A DNA stretch of 64,000 bases from the NCBI GenBank assembly GCA_963576565.1, contig OY755042.1, positions 107,313,314 to 107,377,313 of the forward strand, given 5' to 3'. Under the pieces are notes generated by a model that saw nothing but the letters and a program-made list of their open reading frames with translations, had not been told where the DNA came from and made no database searches. The position numbers and the translations under genes are program-made. This DNA is from Aspidapion aeneum (Eukaryota > Arthropoda > Insecta > Coleoptera > Brentidae). The number at the start of each line of letters is the position of its first letter. The first letter of the stretch is position 1. Positions 23,401 to 36,427 of the stretch are shown piece by piece.

Positions 23401-26400
23401 TTAAAAACGCTATTCAATTTCAAATTTTCATCATTCTTTATGAATTTCTAAATTCTAATAATACTTACCCCTTCAATTGTATTGACTGCCTTCTCCACTT
23501 CGGTCAAATCTACTCTGTGTCCTCTAATTTTGATTTGGGAATCCATACGCCCCTCATATATTACAGTGCCTCGTTCAACTTTTGCAAAATCGCCAGTTCT
23601 AAAAAGCTTTGAGAATTGCGGGTCGATTGCCAAAGGATTTTCGATAAATTTTTCAGGGTCTCTTCCTATCAAAAGACAAATGTTATTCGCATTTTTGAAA
23701 CAGGAAAATTTTAGGTTAAATCACAAAATATGATAAGATAATAAGACGAATTCCTAAATGTTGTGTGATCATTTTCTAAGAATTGGGAGAGAGAATAGAA
23801 AATAATAATTTTTGAAAAAACTTTTGTTTTACTGGTATTTTTTTAACAGTTTTTGCAATTTAAATAGATAATAATAGATTACCTTTAACATATCCGGCTG
23901 CCAAATTCAATCCTGCAATATACAATTCCCCCACTTCTCCAGGTTTTACAGGATTTAGATCTTTGTCAAGAAGATAGATCACCGTGTTGTCTATTGGTAG
24001 GCCTAAAACATTGTTGTGTTACTTTAGTCTTAGGGTTATTATGATTTGGTTATTTTAAAATATTATTTAAATAAGCTAAATTTAATACTTGGAGCGGTGT
24101 TCCGCAAGGTACTGTGTTGAATCCCACAAGTGGGTTGAAAATTAAATAAGTAATATTTTACTGAATCTATATTTTACTAAACAATTTTGGAGGTGTGAAA
24201 TTACCGCCCTATTTAAAAAACGTAATTTTGCAATGTTTTAATTTTTTAAAAAGTAATATGTCCAATATGTTCAATTTTTGAATATTTCGATTCTGTTGAC
24301 ATACCTATGGGGACTTTTTCACAGTTCTTCAAATCCTGGGGATTACTGATTACGTGATAGGTAACATCTCCCATGATTTCCGTACTTCCATAGAAATTAC
24401 AAAGTTGATGCTTGCCGGGTTGAAAATATCGGAAAAATTCTTCGGCTAAAGAAACTGCTAAAGTTTCTCCAGAACACACCCAGGTTCTTAGATTTCTTAA
24501 ATATGATTTTTTGTTCTAAAAGATATGTTGTTGTTATAGGATGATATTTTTATACAATGGTTTGCTTTGTTTTTGACCAAATAGCTTTGAAATACCAAAT
24601 GTAATGGTTTCTGCCTGTCTGTCTGGGACATGACAACTCAAAAGCCGATTTTAAACAAATTCGGCACAAATATTTTACAGTACCATTGATGTTGATGATT
24701 CATATATGAGTGGGCCTTGCAGCCCTTCCACTGCGACCACTAGTGGGTCTATTGTGGCTCACTTTTGAGTGGTTTCTCACCACTGTATGCCTAATCCTCC
24801 AAAAAGGTTAGCTATCAGTTTCGGTGAGACACTGTTCAGATCTTCTGAATCAATCTGAGGTTTACCGAAAGTGTTTTGACGTAAACGTGCAATAGCCGGA
24901 CATTCGCACAGTACATGTCTAACTGTTTCATCATCCTCCATACAGAGTCTACATTCGGTCTCTTCTGTTATTCCCATTCTGTGCATGGGTACTCTTAGTC
25001 GGCAGTGACCCGTAAAAAGTCCAGTCACTATACGGATCTCCTGTCTGGTAAGTCCAATGATATTTCTGGCTCTCTTCTGACAAGATCCTTTAATGAACTC
25101 TTTAGAGTGAGCCAGTTCTGGTATATTCATCCAGTATTGTTGGAAGCTGTCCTCCATCCATCCCAATATGGTTAATTTAGCAGCATTGTATGATATGCCC
25201 AGGGCTGGTTCGGGGCCGAAAAATTCGGCAGATGCCGCTTCCCTCGCTGCCTGGTCCGCGGCCTCATTTCCCTCGTGCCCAGAATGCCCTGGTATCCACA
25301 CTAATGACACCTTATTAGCGCTACCAAGCGTATTCAGCGAGTCTCTGCAGTTCCTCACGGTTCTCGATGAGACCGTGTAGGAATCAAGCGCTTTTAAGGC
25401 TGCTTGACTAATAGATATTTTACAGTACCCCCGTGAATAAGCCCATTAAATTTTGGCGATGAAAGGGGTCCGAGGGAAATAGAAATATTTTTAAAAAATC
25501 ATAATTCGAGAACCAAGGCAGCTAGCAAAATGAGGTTTTCAAATTTAAATTCTAAATTACATTTTCAACAAAATTTATTATAGCGTTAAAGTTTACCATT
25601 CATAATATCTCAAAAACGGCGGCAGCTAGAGTAACGGAGATTTTTACAAATTAAAAATTATTATTGGTGGAACAAATTATACTGAACACTTACTTGCAAG
25701 CCCAAATACATAAGCAGAGATCTCAGAAGCGACGGAACAAGAACAAGCCTTTCAATCTAAAGAATAAAAAAAATCAAATGTTTTTTCAAAAAAAAAACTA
25801 TATAGTTATGTGGATTATAGTAAAAAATCGTGTCCGTGGAATATTTCTGGAAAATGTTGATGCCTTTTTTGTATTAAAAGTTTGTGTGATTTATGACGTC
25901 TCTTACTCAAATTTGAGGCAAACACCCGGCGACTTAAAATTAGGTGATCCATAACCAATCGATTTGAGGTAGTCTAAAACTTCCTTATTTTTTTTTTGAT
26001 AAAAAGTTATTAATTTTTTTAAAAAATTAATTTTTGTTAGTTTTTGAGATATAAAGCTAATTAATTGGTCTTCTCCTGCAAATAAAAAACGCATTTATAA
26101 TTTAAAAAAAACTAATTTAGCGAAGACCGTAGACCGTCCAAAAGCGACCAGAATTAGATGGATGCTGGGACGGACACGAAAAGACCTCGGACTGCTGATA
26201 GGTACTCTAACCGAACATAACCGGTTGAGGAGGCACATGACACGTATAGGAGTCGAGAATGACCCTACCTGCCCAGCCTGTGGACAGGAAGAAGAGACAT
26301 CAACACACCTCGTGGCAGAATGCGAGGCCCACGCAAGGATGAGACAACAGGCACTCGGAGCGCCAACTCTGAGCGAGGAAGAACTGCACATGCTCAAATG

Positions 26401-29400
26401 GGCAGACTTACTGGCCTTTGTAAAGAGAACAGGAAGGCCCAATGAGTTACCCGAGCATCAAAGGGAAGTGCAGAGAGTGGGTTAAGGGACAGACTTGGGG
26501 CATGGCAAAAAGGGCCTACTCTGGCCTACTTGTCAGACCTGCAAGTCAACCCCCCTACTACTACTACTAATTTAGCGAAAGTTATAAGCCAAAGTTTATG
26601 AAAAACATGAAAAAAGGCGCCATCTTGGATTTATGATGTCATACTACTCAAATTGGAGGCAAACACCCGATGACTTAAGATTGTGTAATCTATTACGAAT
26701 CAGTCTAGGGTAGTTTTAAAAAATCTTTCACAACTATCCCACGGAACACTATTTTTGAGTATAAGCCACTCAACTATGGGCTATTATTTAGTTTGTAAAA
26801 AACCTATTTTTCTGAACATACCTTATAGTCTTCCAATAAGCAAATCATCTTTTCGGGATCTTTGGTCAAAGCTTTTGGAATAACCAAAATTGCCAGTCCG
26901 TTTATGAGCGGTCCCCATATTTCGCTCACACTATCCACAAACGTTAGGGCAGTTTTAAACACGCAAATGTTTTCACTGGAACTGTATGGAAAGTTTTTGA
27001 ATTGCCACTGGAGGCGATTGAGAATCACTTTGTGGGGAAGGCGAACTCCTGAAAAAGTTTTAAAAAATACAACCGTTTTATATTTTTACAAAGAAAAAAA
27101 TGACGAAACATATTTTGATAAGTAGCCCCTGGGTGGTAGCTAACGAAATCACTTTCTTGTCCTCAAATTTGATATGGCAAATTTTCGGCATCTTGGATTT
27201 TAAGTTTTTGCCGGTTCTTTACCCTTATTATTCATTTATCGAATAAAGTAGTAATAAACAAATTTGTTGATAATTTAAGTCTCTGCAGTTTTTGTCCTAT
27301 CAGTAGTTTTGATAGAAAAATATTTATTGCTAATAATAAGTAAAGAGACCCGTATGCAGAAATGACATAGGCGTGCGCAAAAATGACATAAGCGTGTGCA
27401 AAACGTTTTGCACACAGCGTGCGCAAAATGCCATTTTCAGATCGTGTTCTCCGTGCGCAAAACCCCCTTTTACAAGACAGTCGTATAAAAAATGCGTTTT
27501 CGATGGTAATTCACACCATGTACAGGGTGTCTCATTATATTTTTCCCACCCTTTTAGACCATTAATAATTGATGTAGGAATATAAAAGAAATTGTGTTCG
27601 AATTCGCGAAATTTTTACTTTTAAATTGCATCTTGACTTTATTCCTGATGCTTACCGTATTTGATAGGCGCTCAAATTTATAGTTTTTGTAAATTGGATG
27701 CTCCTTATATTATTTAATTAATAGATTAGGCTTGGAATATACTTTCCAAAAATACCCCATATGTCGCAGTTTTGATAAATAGTTTCTGAAATATTAGCGA
27801 TAAATTTTTAAATGATAAAAAATAACATTACCACCATAGACGAATGACAGAGATAGACCAAACACTTACACGGTGGGAATTGTATTACTAAATTGGCGCA
27901 GTATACCGGGGTGTCGTGCACGAATCAGCGCCTCTCCAACTTTGTGCTCCGTACTAAACATTTACAGGGGGATTTGAAACAATATAACGCTTGCGCAGTT
28001 TGTCTCTAAGCTACAGGATGGCTTTTCAAATTATTGTATACCGGATGCTCGTAGCCATCAATGAAATCGTTCTCCAATCAAGCTACATCTTTTAATATAG
28101 TGTTTTGAACAGTTTTTATCAAATTAAATTTTAACACTAAAAAACTCATTCTACTCGTCAATTACATAGATTTAAATTTAAACGATGCGCGCTGATAAGA
28201 ATGATTTATTTTGTGTCAAAGCTCAATTTGCTTAAAAAGACTCTAAACACCAATCAATAAGGAAGCTTAATCAAAGAATGTTTAAATTTATGACTACTAG
28301 CAATAAAAAAAAGGAAAGTTAAATTTTTATTCAATCTATAAGGTTTTAAAGTTTGTTTCCCATTCATTTAGGTACATAAATTTCCTTGAGAGGCTAATTT
28401 TCTAGTTAAAAAAGGGCTTTTTGACGAATATTCTACAGTAATTTCCTTTTATTAGTACATAGAAAATATTTACACGTTCTACATTAACTTAAATTAATAA
28501 TGTATACTTTTATAATGCTTTATACGTAATAGTGTTGCAAATATAGGTTTCTATAAACGGAAACTTTTTAACTGTTTTTTCATGAAAAATAAAAAAATGT
28601 AACGTAAGCCTTTTAAAGTAAAGTGAATATTGCCGGTTATTCATTTAATTAAACAGGATCCGGCATAATGATCTCCCACATTTTGCACTGCCACTGTGCC
28701 TGAATCACTGAAGAGAGGGGAAGCTTAGCGTAGTTGGTTGGTAGCTTGCAGCTTGCCATTACCTTGCCATCGTGCCTTCGTTATCGAGACATTAGGCAAA
28801 AGTAGGTAACGAATCTGTGATTACGACACAAAGAACTTTTCGTACTCACTTCGCACTTGGTAGACATGTTTTAGTTCCAGATACTTTGGGAATATCTGAA
28901 CACTATTCCCGAACTATTGACGAATTGAAAGCAGCAATACACCAAGAAATTATAGGAATATCGCTTTAGAGTTACTGCACGAGTGAAACTTTCAGAAATC
29001 AGCTTCGACTGTGTACCGAAAAAAATTAAATATAAATAGCATTTACAATGGCGTTTTTATTGTTGGAGATCATTCTGCCGGACCCTGTATATAAGTATAG
29101 TGAAATAATCTATGTTTTTCCAAATATTAGCATTTAAAACTAAACATTTAAAACTCCGTCCAGGTTCAACGTGTTCATCACACACTATATATTTGTGAAT
29201 TTCGTCTTTCGTCAAAGTTAGTTTTTTTGCTGAAGAATTTTTTTTCGGTTCCGTTTGGGAATGGCGCTTGCTAAGATAGTCTTCGCACCCACGAGCACAA
29301 AATTGTTTTCTTTTAAATTTCTTAATTACCGATAGGCCACAATTTAGCAAAAAACACTTTTAAAAATAAGGTAAAAAGTCGAAAAATCACGAAAAACTGC

Positions 29401-32400
29401 AACCACAAATGAAAATGAAAAATGCCGAATTACATTTACGTCATATTTTTATCTGTTTTGCCAATGTCAGTAATAATCAAAAACATATACCGAGAGTAGC
29501 GGTTAATGTCCATGGCGACAGCACAGGAGTCTGTAAATAAAATTTTTATACCAGGGGTGACGGTCTGTAATAAGCGCCTCTCGAACTTTGTATTCCGAAC
29601 TAATGTATACAGGGGGCATGTATAACAGTATTATGACAAGACCGGGGTGCTTTCCCTACTATAAATAATTAGTATACTGTGATTACCACTTTTGTGTTAA
29701 TTTCAGTGTCCTTATTTCGAACTATGTTAGTCCCCATGTATAAAGAGTGAAAATGACAACTATTTTTTTTAAATGACGCTCAAAATGACAACCGGTAACG
29801 ACAACAAAGTTGTGTCATTGTTACTGTTGATACATGGGGACTAACATAATTTGGAATAAGGATACTAAAATTACCACAAGAGCGGTACTGTTATAATTGC
29901 TAACATCTCAGAAACTATGGCTCTAAACTACGGCACACCGGGTATTCTTGGAAAATATGTTCCAAGCCTAATCTATTAATTAAATAATATAAGGAGCATC
30001 CAGTTTACAAAAACTACAAATTTGAGCGCCTGTCAAATATAGTAAGCATCAGGAATAAAGTCAAGATGCAAAATAAAAGTAAAAATTTCGCGAATTCGAA
30101 CAGAATTTCTTGGATATTCCTATATCAATTATTAATGGTCTAAACGGGTAGGAAAAAACCGAACCCTGTACAAAAAACTTGTTATTTTGTTATAGAGAAT
30201 TCTGTTTAAATTTGTTTTGTACCATTTTTTCGAGAAATGCATACAGTAGGGAAGGCCGTGAAGATTTTGGGAATTTGTATTCTTAGTCAGCAAACATCGG
30301 TTCCGATGAGCTTAGACGCAAAATGCAAAATAAGATATTTTAATACCTATAACTTATTTTCTTAGTAATAAAACTGGATATACTATTAAAGGGTATCCTT
30401 AAGTTAACTAAAAATAATATTCTGGCTAATCTCTACGAATGCAAGTATTTCTGACAAGTGAAAATCGATATGAAATGAGTGCCCTTATTTTTTTACTTCT
30501 TTAAGTTTATGAAATGATGAAACATTTCCAACTAGTAAGAACCTTTAATTTTGAAATTTGTATTGGAGAACTTGGCTTTACTTTTATCTCAATTCTTTTT
30601 ACGGAATGCCATTTTTGCGTACTTGGCTTTTTTTACATGAAATGTTTTTGTTATGATATATTTTTTAGCAGAACTGCTCCTTTTTCACTTTCCCCTGAAC
30701 CTGGTGCATCGTTCATAGATTCCAAGATACAGAATAAATTCCTTGTTTTATTTAGAATCATTTCCGTATCTCGCAGTTTTTTTTATATCTGTGCCCGTTA
30801 ACAAGCAATAAATTAATTAACTATTTTTTGTACTGGACCTTTTCTGGCGAGGCTTTCGTGATTGTAAATTACAGCCAGAATAATTTTCTTAATGACATTG
30901 TAGTATAATCTACAATGTGCGAAAATTTCAAAACTAAAAAAATAATTTCCTAATTTTCCAATTTTGAAGACGCCGCTATGCACATTTTCCAACTTTGTGA
31001 ATCAGTCAGAGTTATTTTTCGTTATAGTGTATTATAACATCAGTTTCTACAGTAAAAAACCCAACAAAAGAAAAAGTAAACATCCAGATCATCAAACCAG
31101 AACAATGGACAGAACACTACAAGGGACTGCTGCAGGAAACGAAACCCGAATATCTGGCAGCCTCTCCGAGGAGAGACATAGAAGTACACGGAGAGGAAGT
31201 AATCATCGAAAAAGAAATGATAAAAAATAGTATTAAAAAGCTTAAATCCGGAAAAGCTAGCGGACCTGGAGGAATATATGCTGAAATGCTCAAATATGGA
31301 TCAGAGAAACTAATCGAAAATCTCACATATATTATCAATCAATGCATAAACGGACATCCAGTACCTGATGATTGGAAAATTGCATTCATATCCTCAATAC
31401 ACAAAAAAGGAAACAAGCTGGATTGCAACAATTACAGAGGAATTTCGGTAACCAGTACTCTCAGTAGATTGTACGGTAGGATTCTTAGAGATCTAATAGA
31501 GAAGGATTTTCATGAACAAGAAGAAGAGCAAAGTGGGTTTCGTGCAGGCAGATCTTGTAGTGATAATGTTTTTTGTCTTAAACAAGTAATTGAGAAAAGG
31601 AGCGCCAGAAATATAGAGACTCATGTTACCTTTGTGGACCTACAAAAAGCATATGATACCGTTCCAGTAGAAAAACTATGGACAGTGCTAGAGCAGACTA
31701 ATATCAATCATACATACATAAAAGCGATAAAAGAACTATACAAAGGGTCAAAATCTAAAATTAAAATTGGAAATCGACTTTCAAAAGAATTCCTGGTAAC
31801 AAAAGGCTTAAGACAGGGATGTTGTATTTCTCCAACTCTTTTTAAAATATATATCGCAGTAGCTCTAAAAAACTGGAAACGGAAAGTGCACGGCATGGGA
31901 ATTCAACTTAACGACCGATTTACCATATACACACTACAGTTTGCTGACGACCAAGTAATTGTAGCTAATGATAAAGAGGATATGGAGTATATGATGAGAA
32001 AGTTAATAGAAGAATACCAAAAGTGGGGATTAACAGTGAACGTGGACAAGACACAGTACTTATGTATTGGAAACGAATCCAGTGAGTTAGAAGTAGACAA
32101 TGGACAAGTAATATCTCCATGCAATGAGTATGTATACTTGGGTGTCACATTTGATAAGACTGGAACAGACTGTAAAGAACTGGAAAAAAGAATAGTAAAA
32201 GCAAAAAAGGTTATTGGATGTCTTAACAGTATTTTATGGAGCAGAGAGATAAAAAAGAATGTAAAATTTAACATATATGAAATAATGGTGAAAAGCACGC
32301 TGTTGTATGGAATAGAGACTTGTCGCGTAACAGAAAAATACAAAACAAAAATGGAAAGTGTCGAAATGGATGCAATAAGAAGATCAATGAGAATATCTAG

Positions 32401-35400
32401 AACAGATCACATAAGAAATGAGATCATAGACAACTGATATGGTACGGCCATGTACAACGGATGAACGACGAAAGATTACCAAAGCAGGTCCTAGAATGGC
32501 AACCAATAGGGCGCAGAAAAAGAGGGCGTCCTAAACTAGAATGGCAACAGTCAATCCAAAGATCAATGAGTCAAAAAAATCTGACAGAAGATGATTGTCA
32601 GGATCGAAGGAGGTGGAGAATAGGCGTCGGACAACGTAGAAAAACGTTCTAAACCGACTAAGTAGTATACGTTCAGTTTCAAGACTAAGAAAATAAGGGT
32701 ACAAATCAGTCCAATTCTTGGATAAGAAAAGTTTCAGCCAGGGATATTTTCCAGCACTTTTGTGGGTCGCCGTTTTCTCGTGTCATAATTCCAAAATTTT
32801 TTGCCGGTCCCTAGCATTAGATTTTTATTGTATTCTCAAAGACCGAATTATTACGCAATTGCATAATTATTATGTATGCAACCAGCATAGTTGTCTGTTT
32901 TAAAGTTAATTTAAATAAATAATTTATCTCTTTTCTTTGCCAATGCCAAATCGTTTTACTAGTAATCTTATTGTATTTCGGAAAAAAGTGTTGCCTACAC
33001 ACCTCCCGTCATAACTAATAACAGACAACTATTTCATTAGGTCAGAACAATAATTAAATTTTTCAATTATCCATTTCACGTACCTCGTTCTTTTGTTTTG
33101 GCTTCAACACGGAAGCGTTTATGTGGTTATATCACTAAATGGCTATAATTATGACAAAAAGTAATAAAATAAACTCACAAAAACTGAAACAAAAAACAGG
33201 CAGGGATTATTACTACTAAAAGTCAAGGTTTGTCTATATTATAACGGTACTAATTTAACAACCACCAACTTAAACTGTAACGGGGTATATCTATCTACGA
33301 GCATTGTTCAAAAGACCCTACCGGTCTACCTAGAACACAGAAAACAAAACAGCAGGGTAGCTTGGATTTGTGAAAAAAAAATTTACTTAATAAATAAATG
33401 ATTTCATAACGGATCTAATACCTTCCTAGCTAGCCTATTATACTCTTTAAGTAAGGCCATGATATATCACTCTTGAAAACAATTTTTTTATAAATATCTC
33501 AGAAACCAAAGCTCTTATGAAGTTTTTGGTTATAACACAAATTATTGAACAAAATGTAGTCCACTATATTCCGAAAACCGCCTATTGATACGATGCTCTG
33601 CTAAATAGTTATCATTTCAAAAAAATTTTAATTGTTAAAAAATTGTTATTAGCATTAATGGATTTTGACGAAAATCTAATCAGCTCGTTAGAGTATTGAA
33701 CACTAGTTTACCTGAACATTTTGTGAACATCGGTTTAGCGGTTTAGGAGCTATCGTGTCATGGACAGAAATAATATACACACACACAGACAGACATCACG
33801 ACCATATTGCTAAGATAAGTAAAAATACACCACAATTAAAAATTTTAGGGTTATTTGAAAAGAAAATTCGTCAAAAATAATACCTTCTCTAGCCATTGCT
33901 ACGCGGGCCAGGTCTCACAATTGTTCTAAACACTAATTTGTTCTAATTTTTGGTAAGTTATGGTAAAAATGTACTTCAACAAATTAATGTCGTAATTAGC
34001 TTGGTTTACTGATCAGCAGTTTTTTCTGTCCAATTTTGGATTTTGTTTACAAAATTTTTGTTTTGTTTCTAAAGAACCAATTCTGGTTATAGCCCGTAAT
34101 AATGTCATTCAAGGAATAGGGTTCAGTATCAATAGATTTGTGTTGCTATCTCGAGTATTGAGATTCTTAAGATGAAGAAGGGTAAAAAACAATCTGAAGG
34201 AAACTAAATATATTTTTAGTTTTAAATTTTGCAAAAGAGTACAAATAACTCCAGAAGAAAATGGAAAAAACAAGAATTTTAAAAGGAAATAGATAGAATA
34301 ACAGAACATTATGTAGAAAAAAAAGTAAGTTTTTTGAAGCAGCAAATATTCTCAAGCAGGCCAAACAAATTAATTAAACTCGAAGAAATATTGAAAATCA
34401 AATACATCTATAGGAAACTAAGGAAATTTTTAGTTTAAAGTATTGCAAGTTAGTACAAAAAATCGCAGGAGAAAATAAAAAAAACAAGAACGAATTTCAA
34501 AGAAAAAGAAAATAGATAGAATAGTAAGGTAGAAAAATAAAGTAGGATTTCTGCAGCAGGAAATATTCTTAAGCAGGTCAAACAAAATAATAAAACTGAA
34601 ATAAATACTGAAAAAGAAACCCATTTAAAGAAAGCTAAGGATACTTTTAGATTTTAGTGTTGCAGATAGGACAGAAAAAGGTAGAAGAAAATTTTAAAAA
34701 AAGAAGTAATTTAAAAGAAAAAGAAAATATTTAGAATAAAAGAGCATGTAGTAGAAAAAGAAAAAAACATTTATGCCGCAAGTAATTTAAAAGTAACAGA
34801 CAACATACAGAATAATAGAACATTAAGTAGAAAAATAATGTAAGATTTTTGCTGCAGAAAATATTCTCAAGCAAGTTAAACAAATTAATTAAACTGAAAA
34901 AAAAATACTGAAAAATAAACACATCTAAAGGAAACTTATGATACTTTTAGTTTAAAGAGTTGCAAGAAAGTACAAAAAACGGTAGAAGAAAATGAAAAAA
35001 ACAAGAACGAATTTAAAAAGAAAAGAAAATATACAGAACAAAAGAAGATTTAGTAGAAAAAGAAAGAAACATTTCTGCAGTAGAAAATATTCTCAAGCCG
35101 GCCAAACAAATTAATTAAACGGAGATAAATACTGAAAAAGAGACACATCTAATGGAAACTAAAGATACTTTTAGTTTTAAGTGTTGCAGAAAGGACAAAC
35201 ACGGCGAAAGAAAATGAAAAAAAAACAAGAAGTAATTTAAAATAAGATACAGAATAAAAAAACATATAGTAGAAAAGGAAAGTATGATTTCTGCAGCAAA
35301 AAAATATTCTTAAGCAATATAAACAAATTATTTAAACTGAAAAAAATGCTGAAAAAAACCTACTTAATTTTTTTGCAAAAATATTCTCTTTATGAATTTA

Positions 35401-36329
35401 CTAAAAAGGATTGATTTAAAGTAACCTTACCTTTTGGTACTCCAGTACTTCCAGAGGTGTACAAAACAATTGCCAGATCATCTTTGACATGACGAACCAT
35501 TTCGTTCTCTGACAAATTTTCATCGCTATTTTGGGCGCCAATATTAACTAGTTGATCAAAGGAAATTTTCTGTGTGTTTCCGTAAAATTCTGAATCTAAA
35601 AAAAGATTAAAAATATACAGTTTACAGAATTTTTTATTAAAGAAAGATCATCTTAATACTTTAGTCTTGTTAGCCTCGGTTTTAAAGCAAACCTTGACTT
35701 TTTTTAGAGAGGCAGATGTAGTCAGTTTCAAAAATATGAAGAATGCTTGAAGATTTTAAAGTATAAGAAAAATAAATAAAATAATTAAAAAAGGAGAGTT
35801 TGTAACCGAAAAATAATATTTTATATTGGTGGTTTTTATTTTATATATTTAATTGTTTAAAATGAACAGATAAATAAATGATTTAAAAAAAAACAGGTAA
35901 TCATTTTAAGGAAATTTTACGCTGATTTTAAAAATCGAATAAAAAGTGGGTCATTCCATAAGAAAATACCAAGTTTGTAAAATATCTTAAAAACTAAAAG
36001 TAACAGGTGAAATTTGATTTCACACTTAAATTAACAAAATAAATCAACAAAAATATAACAAAGCAATTTACCTCAAAATGATTATTTTTGACCTTCTTAG
36101 GTATTGTTTTCGACAAAAAATTTTTTTTTGAGATAACGCCGGAAATGTGTTATTTGGATGTATTTTGACCTATCCCATCAATATCGTCATGGTTCGGTTC
36201 GGTTTCGGTTCGGTTCGGTTCGGTTCGGTTCGGTTCGGTTCGGTTCGGTTCGGTTCGGTTCGGTTCGGTTCGGTTCGGTTCGGTTCGGTTCGGTTCGGTT
36301 CGGTTCGGTTCGGTTCGGTTCGGTTCGGT

Positions 36330-36379
<50 letters not shown>

Positions 36380-36388
36380 GTGTGCGTG

Positions 36389-36427
<39 letters not shown>

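Larger units (their letters stand above)
27523..30168. mobile_element. TA-target DNA transposon with ~290-bp inverted repeats, nested
   Basis: The left arm (27523-27812) begins CAGGGTGTCTCATTAT; the right arm (29880-30168) is its complement at about 80%. TA flanks both ends. The interior contains a nested ~436-bp element (28653-29088), a 165-bp hairpin (29700-29865), and a direct repeat pair at 27905-27990 and 29548-29640 (GCGCCTCTCnAACTTTGT). No intact transposase. Confidence 0.7.

Noticed and set aside
24516..26821. Apparent loss of part of the ebony adenylation domain between exons 4 and 6
   Set aside because: A 63-nt exon at 25694-25756 with correct phase and splice sites fills the gap exactly, so the gene is not broken.
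29057..29350. 97-codon minus-strand frame with several Cys residues as a THAP-type protein
   Set aside because: Cysteine spacing does not fit a THAP or other finger well enough, and the frame runs across a nested element's border.
36191..36332. Telomere or interstitial telomere
   Set aside because: The unit is TTCGG, not TTAGG or TCAGG, and it sits inside a dispersed HINE-like repeat in an ebony intron.
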